A DNA stretch of 40,463 nucleotides. Source: JBKEAR01 sp047972425 (GTDB lineage: Bacteria; Pseudomonadota; Alphaproteobacteria; JBKEAR01). Each line of letters begins with the position of its first letter. Position 1 is the stretch's first letter. The notes under the pieces were generated by a model. It was not told the origin of the DNA. It saw nothing but the letters and a program-made list of their open reading frames with translations, and did not search any database. Where the stretch lies: contig JBKEAR010000041.1 in the NCBI GenBank assembly GCA_047972425.1, positions 1 through 40,463 on the forward strand, in the 5' to 3' direction. The position numbers and the translations under genes were made by a program. Of this stretch, positions 8,865-16,556 are shown piece after piece.

Positions 8865-9272
8865 TTTGTGTTCTCTTTTTGTTCTTTTTAAATCAGCGTA
8901 CCACATAGCTTATGTCAACATGCAAGTCAAAAATATACAAAGTTTTTAAAGACTATATGGCACATGGTACATACATTTAAACAAATTAGCCTGTATGCGA
9001 AGCGTACAGATACAATATGGCCAAAATCTCTTATAACCTTCTGCCAAAGATGAACCAAAATTCTAACACACCCCACCCACTTCGTGGGTACCCCTCTGCC
9101 AGAGGGGCGTAGGTATATCTGGGGTTTTTTTGTGGGTGCTTGCAGGCTGTTACAAATAAAAAATTAAATGAAGTTTGTATGTTTTTTTCGGAATCTATGG
9201 CAAAGAGATATAAAATAGACTATATTATCTATATTAGTATATTTTAAACAGCTGAATGAGGCTTAGAAAATT
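8865..9272. other. Intergenic region before the BI-1 gene, with hairpins
   Basis: About 400 bases without a convincing gene. It holds the presumed promoter of the broken DJ-1-like gene, a short hairpin at 8991-9009 (CTGTATGC-GAA-GCGTACAG), hairpin repeat copy 2 at 9066-9108, and an AT-rich leader to the BI-1 gene with a GAGG ribosome site near 9257. Confidence 0.6.
9066..9108. repeat. Hairpin repeat, copy 2
   Basis: The arrangement is ACACACCCC, then the self-complementary ACCCACTTCGTGGGT, then ACCCCTCTGCCAGAGGGG. It shares its arms with the copies at 8172, 10292, 10360 and 40103, while the central stem is unique to this copy. Confidence 0.8.
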
Positions 9273-9995
9273 ATGAATGATCGTATTTTAGATACAAGTT
9301 ATGTTGGCTCCAATGCTGCTTTGCAAGCGGGCTTACAAAAATATTTTACCCGTATTTACGGCCTTGTGGCATTAGCCTTGGCGGTTTCGGGTGGTGTGGC
9401 TTATTTTACCGCACAATATGCAATCGCTAATCCGGCTGTATTACAGTTTTTATTTAGCGGCTTTACCATGTGGGTGGTGATGTTTTTACCCCTTATTTTG
9501 GTTATGATTATGAATGGTATGGTGCAATCGGCATCGGCCGGGGCGTTAGGCATGATGTTGTTTCTGATTGCGATTGCTTTTGGTATTTCTGATTCGATTG
9601 TATTTCTGATTTATCCCTCTAGCGGTATTTACCAAACATTCTTTGTAACCGCGGGTGCATTTGCTGCGCTTTCGGGTTATGGTTTAATTACTAAGCGCGA
9701 TTTAAGTGGCATGGGTCGTATTTTATTCATTGGTTTGGTGGGTTTAATCTTAGCCAGCCTTGGTAATATCTTCTTTAAATCAAGCGGTATGGATTTTGCT
9801 ATTTCGCTTGTGGGCATTGTTATTTTTGCCGGTTTAATCACTTGGAAAACCAATGAGCTTAAAGTGAATTATGCTTATTATGTACAAGCTGGTGTGGCCG
9901 ATAAAGTGGCTGTGCTTGGTGCATTAAGCTTATTTATTAGCTTTATTAACCTATTTTGGTTCTTGCTTCGTTTTATGGGCGGTAATCGTAGTTAA
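9273..9995 (+). CDS. Bax inhibitor-1 (YbhL/YccA-type) membrane protein
   Basis: Polytopic inner-membrane protein of the BI-1/TMBIM superfamily; in bacteria some members act as pH-sensitive calcium leak channels or modulate FtsH, but most are unassigned. The 240-residue product has about seven hydrophobic spans. Family signatures include LQKYFTRIYGLVALALAVSGGVAYF at the start, the FFVTAGAFAALSGYGLITKRDLSGMG segment and a C-terminal LGALSLFISFINLFWFLLRF. It stands alone with its own terminator. I could not recognise the ybhL leader RNA known upstream of some alphaproteobacterial homologues. Confidence 0.92.
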   Translation: MNDRILDTSYVGSNAALQAGLQKYFTRIYGLVALALAVSGGVAYFTAQYAIANPAVLQFLFSGFTMWVVMFLPLILVMIMNGMVQSASAGALGMMLFLIAIAFGISDSIVFLIYPSSGIYQTFFVTAGAFAALSGYGLITKRDLSGMGRILFIGLVGLILASLGNIFFKSSGMDFAISLVGIVIFAGLITWKTNELKVNYAYYVQAGVADKVAVLGALSLFISFINLFWFLLRFMGGNRS

Positions 9996-10017
9996 TTAGA
10001 CTAAAAATAAAATAATC

Positions 10018-10045
10018 AAAGCGGGTTTGTTATAGCCCGCTTTTT
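10018..10045 (+). terminator. Intrinsic terminator of the BI-1 gene
   Basis: AAAGCGGG at 10018-10025 pairs with CCCGCTTT at 10036-10043 around a ten-base loop, followed by more T. It lies 22 bases after the stop codon. Confidence 0.85.
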
Positions 10046-10092
10046 GTTTAAAAGGGCTCATATGCCTGACTAATTATCGGGTTAGGCTCAAA

Positions 10093-10304
10093 GACAAGCG
10101 AAATAAGAATGTCCCCTCTTTAGAGGGTCTTGTCGGAGACAAGCGAAATAAGAATGTCCTCTCTTTAGAGGGTCTTGTCGGAGACAAGCGAAATAAGAAT
10201 GTCCCCTCTTTGGAGGGTCTTGTCGGAGACAAGCGAAATAAGAATATCCCCTCTTTAGAGGGTCTTGTCGGAGACAAGCGAAATAAGAATGTCCTCTCTT
10301 TGGA
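10093..10304. repeat. 45-bp tandem repeat array (five units)
   Basis: Units begin at 10093, 10138, 10183, 10228 and 10273, each starting GACAAGCGAAATAAGAAT. Only a few substitutions separate them, such as CCCC/CCTC and TTAGAG/TTGGAG. Each unit contains the hairpin CTTGTCGGAGACAAG and the arm CCTCTTTAGAGGG. The last unit runs into hairpin repeat copy 3, so the array looks like local amplification of that repeat family. Because 45 is divisible by three it is open on the minus strand (15-residue period), but that is unlikely to be a gene. Confidence 0.92.
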
Positions 10305-10332
10305 GGGGTGTCGCTGAAAGCGACGGGGTGTG
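10292..10332. repeat. Hairpin repeat, copy 3 (reverse orientation)
   Basis: CCTCTCTTTGGAGGGGTG is followed by the stem TCGCTGAAAGCGA and then CGGGGTGTG. This is the same layout as copy 1, with a different central stem. It forms the right boundary of the tandem array. Confidence 0.75.
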
Positions 10333-10359
10333 TTTATTTTTGTTTATTTGAAATTCCGA

Positions 10360-10450
10360 ACCCACCCCGTCAGGCTCTGCCTGACACCCCTCTGCAGGAG
10401 GGGATTATCCTATTTTTGTTCGCCTGCGGCATGACCCTCCGCGGGAGGGG
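10360..10450. repeat. Hairpin repeat, copy 4, with a partial second unit
   Basis: CCCACCCC is followed by the stem GTCAGGCTCTGCCTGAC and then ACCCCTCTGCAGGAGGGG (to about 10403). After ATTATCCTATTTTTGTTCGC comes a second arm, ACCCTCCGCGGGAGGGG. The linker ATTATCCTATTTTTGTTCGC resembles, in reverse complement, the linker inside the 45-bp array unit. This ties the dispersed and tandem repeats together. Confidence 0.75.
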
Positions 10451-10540
10451 GGAATTAAACTTGATATCTTATTGGGGAAATAACGATGAAAATAAAAATA
10501 GCGGAATTAGAAATTCGAAGAGCATATATAAGGAAAATCG

Positions 10541-10568
10541 TTATTCCCAACTTGATTGGGAATCTGGT
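10541..10568. repeat. Short dispersed palindrome just upstream of truA
   Basis: ATTCCCAACTTGATTGGGAAT forms a strong hairpin, with GTT and AAC flanks also complementary. A close relative lies at 40165-40186 (GCCCAACTTGATTGGGC). Palindromes of this type, with a GACTTGATC-like core, are common as scattered repeats in alphaproteobacterial genomes. Confidence 0.65.
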
Positions 10569-10584
10569 AACGGAGCGCTGTTAA

Positions 10585-11346
10585 GTGTACAGATACAAAT
10601 TAACAATCGAATATCATGGGGGCTTTTTTTGTGGTTGGCAACGCCAAAAAGATGCCCCTTCGGTTCAGCAAACTATCGAGGAGGCTTTGCAGCCTTTATT
10701 ATTGAAAAATGATGCACAAGCGGTGCTCCATTGTGCCGGGCGTACCGATACCGGGGTACATGCCCTTGCGCAGGTTGCCCATGTGGATTTAAGCCGCAAT
10801 ATGGATGGTTATAAGCTGTTAAAGGCGCTGAATTATTATTTAAAAGAGGCACGGGTAAAGATTATAGTTTGTAAAAATTTGGGTTTGGCATCTGAAACAG
10901 ATTTTCATGCCCGCTTTTCTTGCATTGAGCGCGCGTATGAATATCGTATTGTTAATCGCTTAAGCCCCCTTGCGATAGCGCATGGTTTGGCTTGGCAGGT
11001 CGATTATGATTTAGATGCCCAAGAAATGCACGAGGCCGCCCAATATTTAATTGGCAAACATGATTTAACCAGTTTTCGGGCGGCAGGTTGCCAAGCAAAC
11101 TCGCCTATTCGCACAATTGATGAAGTTTCGGTTATGCGCCAAAAGGATGAAGTGATATTTTCCATACGCGCCCAAAGTTTTTTATATCATCAGGTACGTA
11201 ATATTGTGGGTTCGTTAGTTTTGGTGGGTAAGGGTAAATGGACAGCTGCAGATTTTACCAAGGTATTGCAAGCCAAAGACCGTACCCTAGCTGGCCCCAC
11301 AGCACCGGCCGAGGGTTTATATTTTGTTCGGGCAAAATATAACTAG
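10585..11346 (+). CDS. truA: TruA, tRNA pseudouridine(38-40) synthase
   Basis: Modifies uridines 38, 39 and 40 in the anticodon arm of many tRNAs. It starts at GTG 10585 with GGAG about nine bases upstream. The 253-residue product matches the family from its first residues (YKLTIEYHGGFFCGWQRQ). The catalytic Asp is in CAGRTDTGVHALAQVAH. Later signatures are DFHARFSCIERAYEYRI, QSFLYHQVRNIVGSLVLVGKGKW and GPTAPAEGLYF. Hairpin repeats lie directly upstream, so its promoter may overlap them. Confidence 0.96.
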   Translation: MYRYKLTIEYHGGFFCGWQRQKDAPSVQQTIEEALQPLLLKNDAQAVLHCAGRTDTGVHALAQVAHVDLSRNMDGYKLLKALNYYLKEARVKIIVCKNLGLASETDFHARFSCIERAYEYRIVNRLSPLAIAHGLAWQVDYDLDAQEMHEAAQYLIGKHDLTSFRAAGCQANSPIRTIDEVSVMRQKDEVIFSIRAQSFLYHQVRNIVGSLVLVGKGKWTAADFTKVLQAKDRTLAGPTAPAEGLYFVRAKYN

Positions 11347-11349
11347 CGA

Positions 11350-11688
11350 TTATGCTATTTTGGGTTCTTCACATTGTAAATGCTTTTCGCCCCATACAGC
11401 CATAGAATCTAATATCGCTTTCAGTTCCACACCGGCATCGGTGACCAAATATTCATTGCGTGGGGGATTTTGCTGATATAATTTTTTGGTTATCAGCCCT
11501 GCATTTTCAAGTTTTTTAAGGCGATCGGCCAGAATATTCGAGGGTATACCTTCGGGACTATCCTGAAACTCACCATATCGTTTTTTTTCATTAAAAACCA
11601 TATCGCGAATAATAAGCAGCGACCATTTATCGCCGATGAGATCCAATACACAGCTAATCACACATTCTGAGCGCTGTTTTTGCACCAT
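11350..11688 (-). CDS. HxlR-family winged-helix transcriptional regulator
   Basis: DNA-binding regulator of the HxlR/MarR-like group, which often control a divergent oxidoreductase or stress gene in response to aldehydes or redox changes. The ATG at 11688 follows an AAGGA ribosome site; the longer frame starts at TTG and would overlap that site, so it was rejected. The 112-residue product has the family core: CVLDLIGDKWSLLIIRDMVF, RYGEFQDSPEGIPSNILADRLKKLENAGLI, and NEYLVTDAG. The usual early Cys is present in ECVISC. It converges on truA, with stop codons only 3 bases apart. A palindrome at 11716-11735 just upstream may be its operator. Confidence 0.92.
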   Translation of the reverse strand: MVQKQRSECVISCVLDLIGDKWSLLIIRDMVFNEKKRYGEFQDSPEGIPSNILADRLKKLENAGLITKKLYQQNPPRNEYLVTDAGVELKAILDSMAVWGEKHLQCEEPKIA

Positions 11689-11715
11689 TTTATTTTCCTT
11701 AAATTCCAATAAAAA

Positions 11716-11735
11716 ATATTATTATTTAATAATAT
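11716..11735. promoter_or_regulatory. Palindrome upstream of the HxlR gene (possible operator)
   Basis: ATATTATT and AATAATAT form a perfect inverted repeat with a four-base gap. It lies 28 bases before the HxlR start codon, in the intergenic space shared with the small frame at 11777. Position and symmetry suit autoregulation, but low sequence complexity makes chance possible. Confidence 0.35.
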
Positions 11736-11776
11736 ATAATGTAGTGATATGAATTGCAAAAAAAAAGAGGGAATTA

Positions 11777-11857
11777 ATGAAAACAACCAATAAAAATAAC
11801 AAACTATTTCAGTTGGATATTAAAAAAATAAATGGTTCACTCCAAGGGACTTTATAG
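11777..11857 (+). CDS. Possible 26-residue peptide, or remnant of an HxlR target gene
   Basis: ATG 11777 is preceded by GAGGGA at a suitable distance. It encodes MKTTNKNNKLFQLDIKKING followed by SLQGTL and a TAG stop. It lies divergently from the HxlR regulator, where the regulated gene is normally found. It resembles the start of a longer protein cut short, but I recognise no family. It may be non-coding. Confidence 0.3.
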   Translation: MKTTNKNNKLFQLDIKKINGSLQGTL

Positions 11858-11941
11858 GTAAAATCATAAAAACCTTGACGGATATAAATTTTAAGACCAA
11901 CTTTTGGTTATAAAGAAAGATTAGTATTTAAGGAGTATTAT

Positions 11942-12508
11942 ATGCATAGTCCCAATCAGCCATTAGAATCGTTTCATGCCACGACTATTGTGGGTGTTAA
12001 AAAAGGAAAGCAAACCGTTATTGCCGGCGATGGCCAAGTGAGCCTTGGCCAAACGGTCATGAAGGGCACAGCCCGCAAAGTGCGCCGTATAAGCCGGGGC
12101 GATGTTGTGGTGGGTTTTGCCGGGGCAACGGCCGATGCTTTTACTTTATTTGAGCGTTTAGAGGCCAAATTAGAGCTCCACCCCGGCCAGTTAATGCGTG
12201 CCTGTGTGGAGCTAGCTAAAGATTGGCGAACCGACCGATATTTGCGCCGTTTAGAGGCCATGATGATTGTGGGCGATAAAGATAATTTGCTGATAGTTAC
12301 GGGTAACGGCGATGTTTTAGAGCCCGATGACGGTATTGCCGCCATTGGCTCGGGCGGTAATTATGCACTCTCGGCAGCACGCGCCTTATGTGAAATTGAC
12401 CATTTATCGGCCGAAGATATTGCGCGTAAAGCCATGAAGATTGCGGGTGATATTTGTGTATATACCAATCATAATATTGTTATCGAAAAATTAGGTGAAG
12501 AAGACTAA
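11942..12508 (+). CDS. hslV: HslV (ClpQ) protease subunit of HslVU
   Basis: Peptidase of the ATP-dependent HslVU protease, a threonine protease that forms stacked hexameric rings. The 188-residue product has a short propeptide before TTIVGVKKG, so Thr14 should be the new N-terminal nucleophile; enterobacterial HslV lacks this extension, whereas alphaproteobacterial forms usually have it. The family signatures GDGQVSLGQTVMKGTARKVRR, GFAGATADAFTLFERLE and GSGGNYALSAARAL are present. AAGGAG lies about six bases before ATG. hslU follows, separated by 4 bases when its ATG start is used. Confidence 0.97.
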   Translation: MHSPNQPLESFHATTIVGVKKGKQTVIAGDGQVSLGQTVMKGTARKVRRISRGDVVVGFAGATADAFTLFERLEAKLELHPGQLMRACVELAKDWRTDRYLRRLEAMMIVGDKDNLLIVTGNGDVLEPDDGIAAIGSGGNYALSAARALCEIDHLSAEDIARKAMKIAGDICVYTNHNIVIEKLGEED

Positions 12509-12512
12509 AAAT

Positions 12513-13829
12513 ATGAAAAATATTAATTTTACACCCCGCGAAACCGTATCGGAGTTGGATCGTTTTATCATTGGGCAAAAAGATGCTAAAAAAGCCGTGG
12601 CCATTGCGCTTCGTAACCGTTGGCGCCGCCAACAATTACCCAAAGAATTGGCTGAGGAGGTCATGCCCCGCAATATTTTAATGATAGGCCCCACAGGTGT
12701 GGGTAAAACCGAAATTGCGCGGCGCTTAGCCAAGCTTGCCCATGCGCCTTTTGTTAAGGTAGAGGCCACACGCTTTACCGAGGTTGGTTATGTGGGGCGC
12801 GATGTTGAGCAAATGATCCGCGATTTGGTGGATATTTCCATTATGATGACCCGCGAAGAAAAACGCAAAATGGTACGTGCCAAAGCCGAGGTTGCGGCCG
12901 AGGAACGCATTATTGATGCTTTTTGCGGTAAAAAATCATCGGAGGAAACACGGCAAAAATTCCGCACGCTTCTCCGCGATGAGCAGTTAGAAGATAAAGA
13001 AGTAGAAATTCAAGTGGTGGATAAACCCAAAGGCGCACCGATGTTTGAGGTTCCGGGTATGCCGGGGGCGCAAATGGGCATGATGAATTTGGGCGATATG
13101 TTGGGCGATGCCTTTGGCGGCAAAAAAACCAAACCCCGCAAAATGAAGGTAAAAGATAGCCGTGAGTTACTTATTGCCGAAGAATCCGATAATTTGCTAG
13201 ATGAAGAAGAAGTCATTCGCGAGGCGATATTTGAAGCCGAAAACAACGGTATTGTCTTTATTGATGAGATAGATAAAATTTGCGCGCGCTCCGAGCGTTC
13301 ATCGGCCGATGTTAATCGCGAGGGTGTGCAACGGGATTTACTACCCATGGTGGAAGGCACAACGGTTTCAACCAAACATGGTACCGTAAAAACCGACCAT
13401 ATTTTATTTATTGCATCAGGTGCTTTTCATCTTGCGCGGCCATCGGATTTATTACCCGAGCTCCAAGGGCGTTTGCCCATAAGGGTAGAGTTGCGGGCTT
13501 TAACCCAAGAGGATTTTAAGCGGATTTTATTAGAGCCGGAAAATAACCTGATTATGCAATATACCGAAATGCTTAAGGTAGAAGGGGTTGATGTTCAATT
13601 TACCGATGACGCTATAGAGGCCATCGCCTCGGCAAGTGTGAAGGTGAATGACGAGGTGGAAAATATTGGCGCAAGGCGTTTACAAACCGTGTTAGAAAAA
13701 CTCACCGAGGAAATTAGCTTTAACGCACCCGAAAAAGAAGGCGAGGTTTATGTGATTGATGCCGCTATGGTGGATGCATCGGTGGGTGAGATTGCACGTA
13801 ATCGGGATTTAACCCAGTTTATTTTATAA
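12513..13829 (+). CDS. hslU: HslU (ClpY) unfoldase ATPase of HslVU
   Basis: AAA+ ATPase that unfolds substrates and feeds them to HslV. The ATG at 12513 gives 438 residues beginning MKNINFTPRETVSELDRFII; an upstream in-frame GTG at 12495 lies inside hslV and adds six residues not typical of the family. Walker A is GPTGVGKT and Walker B is GIVFIDEIDKI. The inserted I-domain between them includes a Met/Gly-rich stretch (PGMPGAQMGMMNLGDMLGDA). The C-terminus ends in RDLTQFIL, the tail that docks into HslV. Confidence 0.97.
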   Translation: MKNINFTPRETVSELDRFIIGQKDAKKAVAIALRNRWRRQQLPKELAEEVMPRNILMIGPTGVGKTEIARRLAKLAHAPFVKVEATRFTEVGYVGRDVEQMIRDLVDISIMMTREEKRKMVRAKAEVAAEERIIDAFCGKKSSEETRQKFRTLLRDEQLEDKEVEIQVVDKPKGAPMFEVPGMPGAQMGMMNLGDMLGDAFGGKKTKPRKMKVKDSRELLIAEESDNLLDEEEVIREAIFEAENNGIVFIDEIDKICARSERSSADVNREGVQRDLLPMVEGTTVSTKHGTVKTDHILFIASGAFHLARPSDLLPELQGRLPIRVELRALTQEDFKRILLEPENNLIMQYTEMLKVEGVDVQFTDDAIEAIASASVKVNDEVENIGARRLQTVLEKLTEEISFNAPEKEGEVYVIDAAMVDASVGEIARNRDLTQFIL

Positions 13830-13890
13830 AAACCGCTTGTATTTGCGCGAAAAATTTGGCATAAACAAAGGCCATTATTCGAGATATCGC

Positions 13891-13922
13891 TTGACTCTGT
13901 TTAATAGATATTTTAAACAGAG
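13891..13922 (+). promoter_or_regulatory. Perfect inverted repeat overlapping a putative rpmH promoter
   Basis: TTGACT at 13891-13896 could be a -35 element, with TAAACA 17 bases later as a poor -10. Overlapping it is a perfect 10-bp inverted repeat, CTCTGTTTAA (13895-13904) and TTAAACAGAG (13913-13922), with an eight-base gap. No T-run follows, so it is not a standard terminator for hslU. It may be an operator or an RNA hairpin in the rpmH leader. Confidence 0.4.
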
Positions 13923-13966
13923 CGGCTTAGTATTTATTTATAGAAAGAAATTTAAGGAGTTTTCAG

Positions 13967-14101
13967 ATGAAGCGTACATTCCAGCCAAGTAACCTTGTGC
14001 GTAAGCGTCGTCATGGTTTTCGTTCGCGTATGTCCACTGTAGCAGGTCGTCGTATATTATCGGCTCGTCGTGCAAAAGGGCGCAAACGCTTATCTGCATA
14101 A
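13967..14101 (+). CDS. rpmH: Ribosomal protein bL34
   Basis: The 44-residue product starts MKRTFQPSNLVRKRRHGFRS and ends in GRKRLSA, the canonical bL34 sequence. An AAGGAG ribosome site lies before ATG 13967. It is followed at once by rnpA, the standard bacterial pairing. Confidence 0.98.
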   Translation: MKRTFQPSNLVRKRRHGFRSRMSTVAGRRILSARRAKGRKRLSA

Positions 14102-14105
14102 TATA

Positions 14106-14474
14106 ATGCATAAATTGGCTCGCCTTAAAAAACGTAAAGAGTTTTTATCGGTTTCTCGCACAAACATTAAATGGGTAACACCGGCATTTATATTGCAATT
14201 GCGCCCATGGGATAAAAACGAAGAATATGGCGGTATTGACTTGCGTTTTGGCATAACAGCCAGCAAAAAAACAGGTAATGCGGTGAGGCGTAATCGGATT
14301 CGACGCAGATTACGTGCCTTAGCCCAAGAAATATTACCAATATATTCTATGCCCAGATATGATTTTGTGCTGATTGCACGTTATAGCGCTTGGGATAGAG
14401 AATATACAGATTTAAAGTCAGATTTGCAAAAGGCACTTAAGAATCTTAAGATATGCGCCGATGCAAATTGTTGA
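14106..14474 (+). CDS. rnpA: RnpA, protein component of ribonuclease P
   Basis: Binds the RNase P RNA and helps mature the 5' ends of tRNAs. ATG 14106, four bases after the rpmH stop, gives 122 residues starting MHKLARLKKRKEF. An earlier in-frame start at 14070 would lie inside rpmH. The arginine-rich RNR motif (GNAVRRNRIRRRLRAL) and the RFGITASKKTGNA segment are present. Confidence 0.95.
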   Translation: MHKLARLKKRKEFLSVSRTNIKWVTPAFILQLRPWDKNEEYGGIDLRFGITASKKTGNAVRRNRIRRRLRALAQEILPIYSMPRYDFVLIARYSAWDREYTDLKSDLQKALKNLKICADANC

Positions 14475-14490
14475 AAAGATGCGAAAATAA

Positions 14491-14769
14491 ATGAAGCTGA
14501 TGAATCCGATAACATGGTTTTTTTTGAAACTCATTCGGTTTTATCAGCTTTTTATTTCGCCGCTTATCGGGAGCAATTGTCGGTATTCTCCCACTTGTTC
14601 GGCTTATGCCACCCAAGCTCTAAAAACCCATGGACTTTTAAAGGGCGGATGGTTAAGCTTAAAGCGAATTTTAAGATGTCATCCTTGGGGTGGGTCGGGT
14701 TATGATCCGGTACCTGAGAAAACAAAAAAAAATGATGATATAAAGAGTAAAGAGGATAAACGTTTATGA
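14491..14769 (+). CDS. yidD: YidD, membrane protein insertion efficiency factor
   Basis: Small membrane-associated protein that assists YidC-dependent insertion. The 92-residue product has an amphipathic N-terminal helix and the invariant core NCRYSPTCSAYATQALKTHG followed by LKRILRCHPWGGSGYDPVP. The lysine-rich tail is poorly conserved. Its TGA overlaps the yidC start (ATGA). Confidence 0.96.
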   Translation: MKLMNPITWFFLKLIRFYQLFISPLIGSNCRYSPTCSAYATQALKTHGLLKGGWLSLKRILRCHPWGGSGYDPVPEKTKKNDDIKSKEDKRL

Positions 14770-16550
14770 GTGATGATTTTCGTCGCGTTTTATTGGCTGT
14801 TGCGTTGTCAATGATGGTATGGATTGGGGTTTCATGGTTATTTCCTTCTCCAGAAGTTACTGAGGTTGCTTCAACAACAAGTACCGAGCAAACCGTAACC
14901 CAAAATGCCGCCACCAGCCAAGGCCAAGATGCCACAGCAAGCCAAGATAATGGGCAAAAATTATTACCCCGAGCCGAGGCCATAGAAGTTGGCGATCGCC
15001 TTCCGTTTGAAAATAATAATGTAGAGGGCAGCATTTTGCTCCAAGGTGCCACGGTAGATGATTTATTACTCAAAAATTATAAAGTGAATTTAGGCGGTAC
15101 AGAAGAAGTTGTTTTGCTTTCGCCCATGAGTGCCGAGGGTGTTTCTACCCGTTTTGAAAACGGCTGGTTAGATGTCAATAACCAAGTCAATGAACCCAAT
15201 GCCCAATCGGTTTGGCAGGCCGATGGCGAAAAACTCACCCCCACAACGCCCGTAACCCTTACTTGGGATAATGGCGAAGGTTTTGTTTTTGTTCAAAAAT
15301 ACGAAATGGACGAAAATTATTTATTTACGGTTTCACGTTCCGTTATTAATAATACCGATACCGCGGTAGATTTGGTGGAATATCAGCAAGTGGTGACCAT
15401 TGGCCAAAGAGAGCCAAACCGTTTGGTGCGTACCGGTGCGGTGGCCTATGTGAACGAGCTTTATAATCAGCGTTATAATAAAATGGATATCGGTTACCGT
15501 GCGGACTTCCCGCCCAAACCCAAAAAGGCCGAGGACGTACAAGGTACATTAACCGGCGGTTGGATTGGCTTTACCGAGCGTTACTGGTTAACAGCGGTGG
15601 TTCCGCAATCGACCCAAGAAGGCCAAGCCTATTTTAGAGCCTTAGGCGATGCAACAACACCTATTTACCAAGCGGTTTTTAAAGATACACCTATTACCAT
15701 TGCTGCCAATAGCCAAAGCGATGCATCGGTTGGGCGTTTTTATTCGGGCGCCAAAGAATATGATGTTTTGATGGATGTGAGCAAAACATATAACATTAAA
15801 CGTTTCCAACGCTCGATTGATTTTGGTGTGTTTTATTATCTCACCCAACCATTTTTAATGGTGCTTACATGGTTGCATCATTTTATCGGCAATATGGGCG
15901 TGGCGATTATCGGTTTAACCGTGATTGTGAAACTTATTTTATTCCCACTCGCCTATAAATCTTATAAATCCATGGCACGTATGAAGAATTTGCAGCCCAA
16001 AATGCAAACCCTTAAAGAGCAATATGGCGATGACCGCCAAGGTTTACAAAAAGCCACAATGGAGCTTTACCGTAAGGAAAAAGTAAACCCTGCGGCGGGT
16101 TGTTTACCATTGCTTATTCAAATCCCGATTTTCTTCTCGCTCTATAAAGTGTTGAATATTGCCATTGAAATGCGCCATGCGCCATTCTTTGGGTGGATTC
16201 ACGATCTTTCAGCGCCCGATCCCACATCTTGGATTAATCTGTTTGGTCTCTTACCATGGGACGGCATGCCCAGCCATTGGACACCCACATTAACCATGCT
16301 CGATATGTTTGCCTTAGGTATTTGGCCGCTCCTTATGGGTATCTCTATGTATCTGCAACAAACCCTTAACCCTGCACCGGCCGATAAACAACAAGCCATG
16401 ATATTTAAATGGTTACCGGTTGTGTTTACCTTTATGATGGGTGGTTTTGCATCGGGTCTGGTGATTTATTGGACAGCCAATAACATCTTAAGCTTTGGCC
16501 AACAATGGTTTATTAACCGCAATGTTAATCGCGATGCAAAGGCCAAATAA
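14766..16550 (+). CDS. yidC: YidC membrane protein insertase
   Basis: Inserts and folds inner-membrane proteins, alone or with SecYEG. The 594-residue product has an N-terminal membrane anchor, a low-complexity Thr/Gln/Ala linker, a large periplasmic beta domain (about residues 70-350) and five C-terminal spans. Conserved parts include YKSYKSMARMKNLQPKMQ with the hydrophilic groove Arg nearby, NPAAGCLPLLIQIPIFFSLYKVL and the final WTANNILSFGQQWFINR. Length and layout match Gram-negative YidC. Confidence 0.97.
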   Translation: MSDDFRRVLLAVALSMMVWIGVSWLFPSPEVTEVASTTSTEQTVTQNAATSQGQDATASQDNGQKLLPRAEAIEVGDRLPFENNNVEGSILLQGATVDDLLLKNYKVNLGGTEEVVLLSPMSAEGVSTRFENGWLDVNNQVNEPNAQSVWQADGEKLTPTTPVTLTWDNGEGFVFVQKYEMDENYLFTVSRSVINNTDTAVDLVEYQQVVTIGQREPNRLVRTGAVAYVNELYNQRYNKMDIGYRADFPPKPKKAEDVQGTLTGGWIGFTERYWLTAVVPQSTQEGQAYFRALGDATTPIYQAVFKDTPITIAANSQSDASVGRFYSGAKEYDVLMDVSKTYNIKRFQRSIDFGVFYYLTQPFLMVLTWLHHFIGNMGVAIIGLTVIVKLILFPLAYKSYKSMARMKNLQPKMQTLKEQYGDDRQGLQKATMELYRKEKVNPAAGCLPLLIQIPIFFSLYKVLNIAIEMRHAPFFGWIHDLSAPDPTSWINLFGLLPWDGMPSHWTPTLTMLDMFALGIWPLLMGISMYLQQTLNPAPADKQQAMIFKWLPVVFTFMMGGFASGLVIYWTANNILSFGQQWFINRNVNRDAKAK

Positions 16551-16556
16551 AGCAAA

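Noticed and set aside
9109..9272. ybhL leader RNA before the BI-1 gene
   Set aside because: The gene family and phylum fit, but I could not find a convincing conserved hairpin match by eye.
10074..10277. Minus-strand frame with a perfect 15-residue period across the tandem array
   Set aside because: It exists only because the repeat unit is 45 bases long. It has no ribosome site and reads through DNA hairpins, so it is not counted as a protein.
10093..10304. Possible CRISPR array
   Set aside because: The units are joined head to tail without unique spacers, and no cas genes are present. It is a tandem repeat.
10308..10712. Plus-strand frame of 134 codons upstream of and overlapping truA
   Set aside because: It runs through hairpin repeats and then overlaps the clear truA gene in another frame. 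No recognisable domain or ribosome site.
11870..11915. Heat-shock (sigma-32) promoter before hslV
   Set aside because: CTTGAC is present, but the matching -10 part at the right distance is poor, so I did not claim it.
14564..15073. Minus-strand frame of 169 codons across yidD and yidC
   Set aside because: It is antisense to two well-supported genes and has no recognisable features.
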